Shown here: positions 51,892-61,900 of the stretch, one piece after another
Layout of the letters: the number at the start of each line of letters is the position of its first letter
Position numbering within the stretch: position 1 is the first letter of the stretch
Assembly (NCBI RefSeq): GCF_932276165.1
Contig: NC_063999.1
Location: forward strand, 4,094,501 to 4,158,500
Direction: 5' to 3'
Length of the DNA stretch: 64,000 nucleotides
Source: Plutella xylostella
Lineage: Eukaryota; Arthropoda; Insecta; Lepidoptera; Plutellidae
Made by a program: the position numbers and the translations under genes
Notes under the pieces: generated by a model
The model's database searches: none
Seen by the model: the letters and a program-made list of their open reading frames with translations, nothing else
What the model was told of the DNA's origin: nothing

Positions 51892-54800
51892 ATGGACGAA
51901 ACAGTAAATACTGAATATTTTGAAAGTTATGAAGATTTGGAGGTTAGTCGGTATAAGTTTCTAACAACAAGTTTAAAACCTCTGCTCTCCCTGCACTGCC
52001 GTTCGCATTATATTTACTGTAAATTATACCTACATCTTTATAATCATGCTTTTATTTATTTAGATCCATCGGCTCATGCTGGAAGATGCATCACGAACGG
52101 CTACATACAAACAGGCAATACTCAGCAATGCTCCTTACTTCAAAGACAAAGTGGTGATGGACGTTGGTTGTGGCACTGGAATCTTGTCCATATTCTGTGC
52201 TCAGGCTGGTGCCAAGAAAGTATATGCAGTTGAGGCCAGTAAACTTGCAAACTTAGCTAAAGAAGTTGTGAAGGAGAATAATTTTGAGAACATTATTGAG
52301 GTAAATACTTGAAACTTTTATACTAAGCCTAAAAAGATATTATATTCAGGGTAAATACAACCCTGGCTAAAACTGGGTGCACAAACCCCGCAAGAGAATA
52401 CAATAAAAAGTTTTTTTCTAAAGTGTCTATCCTAATTATTTGATACAAATATATAAACATTGCACTTCATAAATTTAAGGTAATACACAGCAAAGTTGAG
52501 GATGTAACACTACCAGACAATGTCAAAGTGGATGCGATAGTGTCCGAGTGGATGGGGTTCTACCTGCTCCATGAGGGTATGCTGGACTCCGTGCTGGTCG
52601 CCAGAGACAAGTTCCTGAAGGAAGACGGCCACCTGTTCCCTGAAAGTGCTACCATTTATGTGGCTCCTTGTAGGTGAGAAAAAATAAGGACTTATTCTTG
52701 AATTTTATCAAGCTGCAAAGCAGTTTCTGAATTAACAAAAGCTATGTAATTCTCCAAGATCCTTCAGGATATCAATTCATTATACAACATTGCTGCATTA
52801 TTTTACCATAAATGATTTACTCCGTGGATACAAACAGTCCTAGGCGGCCAATAGATTTATATTGCAAATCTTCATTAGACTTTCTGCTGTCTATTAGGTT
52901 AGGATAGATTTAACCTAAATTAGGGCGTGCAAAACCGGTTAACCGGAAAACCGGTTAACCGGACAATATATCACGGTTTTTCATAACCGGTTTTGAGAGT
53001 TCAAAACCGGAAACCGAAAACCGGGTTTTCACCGATTTTGATCGTATTTTTATATACTTTTTTACATACATTAGAAGTTGAACCCATAAACTCTAAAAAT
53101 AAAAGAACTTGTATATCGGTTGGCACACTGATGGACACTAGATTAATGCTGAAACTCATAAAAAAGAACTAAAATATTGTATGGAAATTGAGTGACGATT
53201 TTCTGGTGCACATGCCGGCACTCTGCCTAGGCGCAGTAAAGCAAACACGACGTCAGTGACCGATGTGTGCGTGTGAGTTCACATTTTTTGCTGTATGAAA
53301 ACTTATTGCTGTGTGAAAAAAAGGTACTCTGGGTGCACATAATTATAACGTTGAAATCTGGCCCAATAAAGCACAACAAGGTGGTCTTCATACTAACTCT
53401 AGGTAAAACAGGACTGCATTGACCGTTGTTGAAAATATAATTAGGCCAAGTGCGGGGACTGCATTCGACGTTATGGAATTTTTCATGAAGTGTTGAGGAC
53501 GTCAAATCAAGTGCAGTCGTGTCCATCAATGAGTTAGGCTTTCTTTCGTTGCGTTGATATGAACAAATCTGTAATACATCAAAAAAACATTCATCATCTT
53601 ACTGCTACTATAGAGTGGTCGTAAGAATCAGACGATAAATGTTTTTTTTTCAAAATCTGCCTGTATGTTTAAAATATACAATTATTCATGATAACAGAAC
53701 GATATAAAAACACCATTAAGGTGCCACACACTTTTTTTAGATGTGATAACAGTAAGTACTATGATAATTCTTATTTAACTTTTTTTCCTGTTCACTAAAT
53801 TATTAATTTGTCATATGGTTGATTAAAAATAGGTAAGTATATCATAAAAAATGTTTTATTCGTATGTTTTGTGGATATCTCTATCTAAGAATATGGGTTC
53901 CTTGTTTAATTAGTACTGTATGACAAAAAATATTTAAGTAATATCAAAACCGGTGAAAAACCGGTTAACCGGTTTTGAGGCTAAAAACCGAAAATTCAAA
54001 ACCGGTTTTGAAAACCTTCCGGTTTTGCACGCCCTAACCTAAATATATTTATTAAAAACACATTCTTGTTTGTTAATTTCAGTGTTCCATCTCTGTACAA
54101 ACAATGGGACAATGTCCATGGAGTATCAATGTCTGCATTCTCTAAACAGCTCCGTCAAAGCAAATACAACAAGCCAGAGATAATACAGATACACCCTGAA
54201 GACTTGCTTGGACCTGAAATTGCCCTGTGCTGGATTGACTTGAAGGAGAATAAGTCTGCAGATCTCGACTCCTTCAGTTTACAACATGTTTTAGGTTTGT
54301 TATATGAATTGTTGTATATTGAGGAGCCTTAAACCTTTATTTATTTTATGAATATGTATTCAGTACTAGTACCTACTTATTATAGTTATAAAACATTGAA
54401 TTATGACAAAGACTTTACATATAGTGACATAGGCATTGATAAAATCTATGTATCCTGTATAAAAAAAGACAATGCTATACTCCTCTATACCCTTTTTTTG
54501 GTTGGTTATTTTGATCATGCTTCATTTCAGTTCCATTACTATTTATTTTACAATGTCATGTATTTGATGTATTACAGTTGTATAAACATTTGCAGGAGCA
54601 TCCAGAGCCGGCGCATACCAAGGCATAAGCGTGTGGTTCGACTGCGTCTTCCCCGACCTATCGCAAGACCGGGAGGAGTCGCAGATGATCTTGGGCACGG
54701 GGCCCTTCAGTCTGCCGACTCACTGGAAGCAGACCGTCATAGTGCTGCCGCGGGAGCAGCTGGTGGAACCAGGCGAGCCTATTGCTTTCCAGCTGGATAT

Positions 54801-55400
54801 GACGAGGGATTCTAGTAATTGTCGACGGTAAGACTATTCGTTTGCTGTCTGTAGTTGCATGTGAAGAATACGTTATTGTTTAAGTAGGTAAACAATAACT
54901 ACATGAATAAAGCTAGGAATATTTTTGTTTGCTGACAAGTAACAACCTAGTCTGCTCATCACCACTAAACCATCTTTATGAAAAGCCCCAGTCAGACAGA
55001 ATACGCCACGCGAGTAAATAAAGAAGCATTGTAAAGATGGCGGCCGAACGCTATCCGTATTTATGTCAATACTCCTTCCTACTCCTACTTATGTAACAAC
55101 CGCCATTATCACATTGTTTCATATCTATGATCGTTATAAGAACACACAGATACCTACACGTAATAATAGCCACACTATCTTCTTACTTCCAGATACAACT
55201 TACAAGTGACGTTACAAGACCCAGAGACAGCCGAACATCCAACACCATGCACGTGTCACATGACCAAGTGCATCATTATCAAAACCTTCATGCATCAACA
55301 CCCGGAACAGCCAAGAGGTGGAGAGAAGAATAGTGATGAGAGGAGAGAACAGCAACCAATATTGGTAGATGAGCCTATAGATGACGATGATGATGAATGA
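51892..55400 (+). CDS. PRMT6: Protein arginine N-methyltransferase, PRMT6 type
   Basis: Six exons: 51892-51942, 52064-52300, 52480-52673, 54083-54294, 54596-54827, 55193-55400; 1134 nt, 377 aa, the size of PRMT6. It transfers methyl groups from S-adenosylmethionine to arginines of nuclear proteins (family knowledge). Visible: YFESY (residues 9-13), motif I VMDVGCGTGILS, post-I VYAVEAS, double-E loop SEWMGFYLLHEGMLDSV, THW loop LPTHWKQT, dimerisation segment, and an acidic tail DDDDDE. Both catalytic glutamates are present. The AATAAA signal begins on the last base of the stop codon (55400). Intron 3 holds a 1.1-kb hAT element. Assignment to PRMT6 rather than another type I member rests on length, the absence of an N-terminal domain, and the HEGML double-E loop. 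Confidence 0.88.
52921..54036. mobile_element. hAT-type non-autonomous element (TAGGGCGTGCAAAACCGG ends)
   Basis: 1116 bp in PRMT6 intron 3. Inverted ends TAGGGCGTGCAAAACCGG and an exact 8-bp target duplication ACCTAAAT (52913-52920 and 54037-54044). Subterminal regions carry many copies of CAAAACCGGTTTTG or AACCGGTTAACCGG. No transposase was recognised inside. Confidence 0.9.
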
Positions 55401-55536
55401 ATAAAAAAAGTATTTTTTATGTTTTACTTTGGAGTTTTTATTCAGTCTCGGTTTTAGATAGTACATTATTAAAATTTATAATTAAAGAGCCCGTTAAAAG
55501 TTATAATATAAAAAGTGTTGACCTTTATTGGGGTAA

Positions 55537-55734
55537 CTAGCTGTTCCCGCGCGCTTCGCTTCGCCTTAAAAAGTTTTCCCGTGGGAATTCCGAGATAAAA
55601 AGTAGCCTATGTTCTTTCCCAGGGTCTAAACCGTATGTATACCAAATTTCATTCAAATCCGTTCAGTAGTTTTGGCGTGAAAGAGTAACAGAAAACAGAC
55701 ACAGTTACTTTCGCATTTATAATATTAGTTAGGA
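55537..55734 (-). mobile_element. Short non-autonomous Helitron, copy 3
   Basis: On the minus strand it starts TCCTAACTAATATTATAAAT and ends with a CGCGGGAACAG hairpin and CTAG. It lies between the convergent 3' ends of PRMT6 and GCP4. A minus-strand AATAAA just beyond it (55524-55529) could serve GCP4, which would put the Helitron in the GCP4 3' UTR. Confidence 0.78.
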
Positions 55735-55912
55735 TGGCAAGTGGTAAAAGTTTTTACTAGTTAGGGCACTTACAATATACATAATATACAATACTGCGAA
55801 TTGGGGCGATGCGATCCGAGCTTTTATCAGTTTCGTTACGAAGCAATATCAATTAGTGTGTATCCTCATCATGATCCATGAGTATAATTTTATCATCATC
55901 ATGTCTCCATGT

Positions 55913-58900
55913 TCACCGCAGCATGTTGGTGACAGAGTGCGTGAGCCGCGCCTCGCCGCTGAGCCAGCGGTTGTAGTCGAGGCGCATCAGCAGCCGCGAC
56001 AGGAACACGCCGCTCTCGCTCGACCGCAGCGACACCAGTAGTTCCATGAGTTGCTTCACTAGGACGTTGTATCTGTGGGGAGAAATAGCTGTTTAGACAC
56101 AGACCATAGCAATATGTATAAAATCATTATAAAACAATAATTACAAAATAATTGCCAGTAACTAGCATGGCTAAAAGGTGACAGGGTGCAGAGACAGATA
56201 AGTTAGTCAGTCTTATACGACTGTCTGTCATGCTTATGCCCCGCGGCACGGGTCCGTTATCGACGTCGATAAGCTCGTTTAATGTGCGTTGTCCCAATCA
56301 TAGCGACATATTTATGGCGAATCGCGATACAACTAACAATAAAATCGTTTAAAGCCCTCAGCCCGCCCCCGCCCACCTCCCCGCGCGCCCCCGGCGGCAG
56401 TAGCTCTGGGCGGGCGTGTCCGCGCGCGCCTCGTGCTCGCGGCAGTACGAGCGGCACAGCTGCAGCAGCTCCAGCACGCAGCGAGGCACCGGGCTGCTGG
56501 GAGATTGTGTGACGTCGCCGGCGTCGGAGTCTGATGATGACGGCATCTGGGGGGGAAAATATTACTTTATGAGCGCGCGTTAAGCTATTAACGCAAAAAA
56601 ATGCTTTTTGAGGATGTTAGTGTACTTTTTTCGGGTTATTCTACAGGTTATTTATTGTACAAGTCCGGCGTAGTTCAATATAATCATAATAAAGACGCTC
56701 TAAAGCATAGATATCATCCAAACTGTGAAAGATAAGTATTTATCTATTTTTCCTGTACCTCCTGCGGGTTGACTGGCAGAAAATGCTTTTAGCGTTAAGT
56801 CCACCCTTTGTACTTTTATTTGTAATATTTGTACAATAAAGAGTTAAATAAATAAATAAATAAGTCAACCAAACAGCTATCCTGCGCAAAATGAAACATA
56901 CTATATTTTAAAAAAAAGTAACCTGAGGTCGACGATAACGAAGTCATGGTACCAAAGGCTCTTTTCCTGATTGACATTAGGGATCCATAGAACAGCATAC
57001 CTGTTCTGGTTGCACAGCATCCTTATCTACGTAAACGCAGCATTGAAATTGGTAGAACGTGCGCTAAGCGAGTTTATCTATATCAATAAAGACGTTATGA
57101 TACCTAAAACCCCAGCTAGAAGCTCGCAGCACTCACACTACACAGCGAGTGCGGACTGGCTGAGCACGTGGTGCAGGAACTGGTGGTGCCGCAGCCGGAG
57201 CTGGTCGAAGTCGCCGGTGCCGCGCGCCGCCCGCAGCAGCCGCGAGTAGTTGCTCTCCAGCACGTCCGCTGCAGGCGTGCCGCAGGGCGTCCCACAGGGA
57301 CCGCCGTGAGTGCCGCTGCTGTGTGAGAGACGAGTCTAGGGAACTATTAGTTACCTGTTTCTTACCTATATACGTACAGCGCGTTCTAGGTATCCGCAGG
57401 CAGCTATTTATAGTTACCTAAAGACGCAACCATCTTCATAACATCCTTATCGACGTAGATAAACACGTCACGATAAAGCGATTCGCGATAAACGGTAGAT
57501 TGTGCATTAATGGATTTTAGTAACCTAAAGACGCCAGCATCTTGGATCCATGAAACACGGTTGCATAGCATTCTTATCGACGTTGGTAAACGTCACTATA
57601 ACGCGATTCGCGATAAACCGTAGATTATGCATGTTGTGATTGTGCGTTTTTAGTTACCTTAATCGGCCGACATCTTGCATCCATAAAACAGTAGAAATTA
57701 CCCGGTTGCATTTCATAGCATCCTTATCTCTGTAGATAAACACGTCTTCATAACGCGATTCTCGATAGAAGCTACTGGTACTCACACTCGCAATGAGGAA
57801 GGACTGGCTGAGCACGTGGTGCAGGAACTGGTGGTGCCGCAGCCGGAGCTGGTCGAAATCGCCGGTGCCGCGCGCCGCCCGCAGCAGCCGCGAGTAGTTG
57901 CTCTCCAGCACGTCCGCTGCAGGCGTGCCGCAGGGCGTCCCACAGGGACCACCGTGAGTGCCGCTGCTGTGTGGGAGACGAGTCTAGGGACCTATTAGTT
58001 ACCTGCTTCTTATATACGGTCGGCGCATTCTAAATATCAGCGGCGAAGTCAGCCATTTTTAGTTACCTAAAGACGCCGACATCTTGGATCCATAAAACAG
58101 CATATGATAAATGCACTAAAACACATTTGAAAGATTGCGCAGTCAGCTTTTTTAGTTACATAAAGACGCCGCCATTTTGGATAGCATCCTTATCAACGTA
58201 GATAGATGTCACTATAACGCGATTCGCGATAAAAAAACATAAAACAGCAGATATTCTTCGGTTGCATAACATCCTTATCGACGTCGATAAACGTTACTAT
58301 AACGCGATTCGCAATAGAAGCTACTGGTACTCACACTCGCAATGAGGAAGGACTGGCTGAGCACGTGGTGCAGGAACTGGTGGTGCCGCAGCCGGAGCTG
58401 GTCGAAGTCGCCGGTGCCGCGCGCCGCCCGCAGCAGCCGCGAGTAGTTGCTCTCCAGCACGTCCGCTGCAGGCGTGCCGCAGGGCGTCCCACAGGGACCA
58501 CCGTGAGTGCCGCTGCTGTGTGGGAGACGAGTCTAGGGACCTATTAGTTACCTGCTTCTTATATACGGTCGGCGCATTCTAAATATCAGCGGCGAAGTCA
58601 GCCATTTTTAGTTACCTAAAGACGCCGACATCTTGGATCCATAAAACAGCATATGATAAATGCACTAAAACACATTTGAAAGATTGCGCAGTCAGCTTTT
58701 TTAGTTACATAAAGACGCCGCCATTTTGGATAGCATCCTTATCAACGTAGATAGATGTCACTATAACGCGATTCGCGATAAAAAAACATAAAACAGCAGA
58801 TATTCTTCGGTTGCATAACATCCTTATCGACGTCGATAAACGTTACTATAACGCGATTCGCAATAGAAGCTACTGGTACTCACACTCGCAATGAGGAAGG

Positions 58901-61900
58901 ACTGGCTGAGCACGTGGTGCAGGAACTGGTGGTGCCGCAGCCGGAGCTGGTCGAAGTCGCCGGTGCCGCGCGCCGCCCGCAGCAGCCGCGAGTAGTTGCT
59001 CTCCAGCACGTCCGCTTGCAAGTAGTGCTGGAGGTTGTCTACTAGGAAGGTTAGCTTCGTGTGGAGCTGGCACATTTCGAAACTGGAAATGGGATAGAAA
59101 ACATATATTATACTTGGGCCTTTAGAAACATCAGAATGTTTACTAGAGATGCATGGGGACTGCCTTTTTTATGTCAGTGGTGAGCCTAATTCAATCCATC
59201 AGGTATCTAAGACCTAACAAGATTAAGATATAAGTATAGCCAAACCAGGAATATAAAAACCCTCGCCATATTGCGGAAAAGCAATAGAACTTTTTTCTTG
59301 CACTGGTATCATTGACTCTAAATGTCATTTGTCTATTGCTGTCAAACTGTGGTGCTGTCAATGCGTAGGGTTTATTATAGTTTTTGCAGTTTTTGTGAGT
59401 TTTTTGTGTTTCCAAATGCCGAAAGCTATCCATAGCCGTGAAAGGAAACTAATTTACTACATACACAAGTATTTGTCGGAGAAAAATTCCGAGGGATTGA
59501 ACTTATTTCCACTTGATAACATAACTGATACTATTTTCAAAATGACTGGTAGGTAAATAGTATAGTCAGAGCAAATGAATTTGGCAAATTTGTAAGCTAT
59601 TACTGTAGTTTTTATCAACTACTTAATGTTTTTAAGGTGAGTATATCTAGCTCTTCCAAAAACAATATGCAGAAAAGGAAACGTCCTCTGTATTTCATAC
59701 GCCGAAGAAATACAAATTAAAATAAAAAAAATTGGCACAATCTGACCATAACATATATGAATCGGTTGAATATTTAGGTTCTGATTTTGACTGATTACAC
59801 CCACACATATTTTATCCAGGCAATGGGTTTAACTTTCTTATTACATAGTTCTGCATGCAAACCTTTACGAGGCTATATGTGTAGTTTATCTCGAATTCCT
59901 GTGAGGATGGAAAATATTAAGCCACTAACTCTTGTCTTTTGAATGCCTAAAACCATTCAGGAAATATGCCTTCAGGACAATTTCTCTATTTTCGAATTGC
60001 CGTTAATGAGTACCTACACAACAAGGTAAATACCTACACAACTGTACTCTAAATGTGGGTTTTCTCACGATGTTTTCCTTCACACCGTAAGACTGTTAGT
60101 ACACATGTTACTTAAGTTCCAAAGAACCCATAGGATATAATATATTGTATTATATCCTCTCACTGAGCTACTGACACTCTTTTCAAAATAAATAATAAAA
60201 AAATGACACTTATAAATTTGAGCATGGCCAATTCACATTGGTATGACTATACTTAGTGTTGCAGTCCTCAAAGCGAATGTAGCGCCCTTAATACAGGGTT
60301 TTTATATTCCTGGTTTGGCTATATACTGTATTCATTCTTATTTGGCGAAAAAGGTAAACAATCTTTTTTTAATTAAAATACTTTTAAATAAAATAAACTA
60401 CGGCCAAAATAAATGGTTTAATTACGAAATCAATCATTTTTGCTTGTAAGTATTTCATTTGTCATTACGTTTTATTTTATAACTTAGTTTTTAAATTAAT
60501 TCAAATAAAAAGACACTCCAAGATTACTCAAAATTTACGACAGGTAAGAAAAAATACATTATATAGGCCAGGCGATACTCGGAACAATCCTATATCGATT
60601 GTCCAGTTGCCGCTGCACGGGTTCGTTATCAACGGGTTACCCACGTACCTGACAACTTCAGTGCATTGTACTCATTCAAAAACGGATCGCGACCTACACG
60701 TGAGTACAAATGTACAGAGAAAAGCGAGTCACCTCCCTCTGTCTATCCCTGCGGGGATTACAGTCGTGAGCATATGATGATGACCACTCACCTATTGCTC
60801 TGCTTGCAGGTCTTCCACAGGCGGTGCAGGTCCCGCTGCGTGTGCTTCACGCGCAGCAGCAGGCGGAACATGTCGTTGTAGCGCGCCAGCACCTCGCCCG
60901 TGAATATCAGTTGAAGTGGCCACTTCAACTGGTACTTTAGGACTATGCACGACCAGCCGTCGGATGCTGGGGAAGATTATTTTTATTATATTATTATTCG
61001 TTTATTATCAGGAAACATGTGGGCCATAGATAATTATGGAATGGTGAGGATTCATTATTGTACAGACAGCTCAAGTGTAAGTCTGTGGGTACGAAACTTG
61101 CGACGGGCGGAGCGACGGTGAGGCGGCGGGGCGGCGCGACGGCTATGTTTTCAAATGCATCAAAACATAGAGTTATGTCGCAAGTTTTATGCCCGCAAAC
61201 TCAACTGTACGTAACGCGTGTAGATAAAGATATGGCGGCAGTTCCGTGAGTGGTTGCAGCAAGGAGATATTTACAAAGAAATCGTAAGAGGTGAGTGTAT
61301 GAGTTAGAGCTAGATATTGTCCGTCCGCCATTTTCATTGGTTGGTATGATAAAGGTTATTATTTTCTTCGCACGGATTACATCCACCAAAAACAAACTGA
61401 AGATGACCAAAGGAAATTTAAATTTTTAGTATAACTTACCAGAGCTGCTGTCATCTCCAATAGAGGAGTTGTTGGACACATTAGGCTTCACATACGGCAG
61501 CTCGAAGCTGAACTTCTCTATGTCCGGGTTGTTGCCGAGGTACACCGCCCGCGCTGCCAGTTGGAACGCGTGGTTCATATCTGAAACCATAACAATATAG
61601 GTTGAAATTTTACCAATGGATATTTGTGTGATGATGATGATAGTACTTTTAGTTTCCGTATGTATGTAATGTATTTATGTATAATTATATTTCAGTTACT
61701 CAATGTAGAGCATCTTCTATCGTCTAAGCCTATCGCAATACCAATCACTTTTTCAACTTAACCAAAGGTTAACTGGTAGAGAATGCTACTAGCATTAAGT
61801 TCGCTTTTGTACCAATTTACTTAGTGCAATAAAGAATTTAATAATAATAAAGACCACATCACAGGCGCGGATCCAGACCTCAAAATAGATGATGGGCAAG

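Noticed and set aside
51892..52233. A 113-codon frame beginning at the PRMT6 start codon
   Set aside because: It reads through the exon 1 donor (GAG/gttagt) into intron. The real protein continues at 52064 with IHRLMLEDASRT.
57786..58465. GCP4 exon copies as mutually exclusive exons
   Set aside because: The copies would be 131 nt against 199 nt, start in a different phase and lose a conserved segment (FEMCQLHTKLTFLVDNLQHY).
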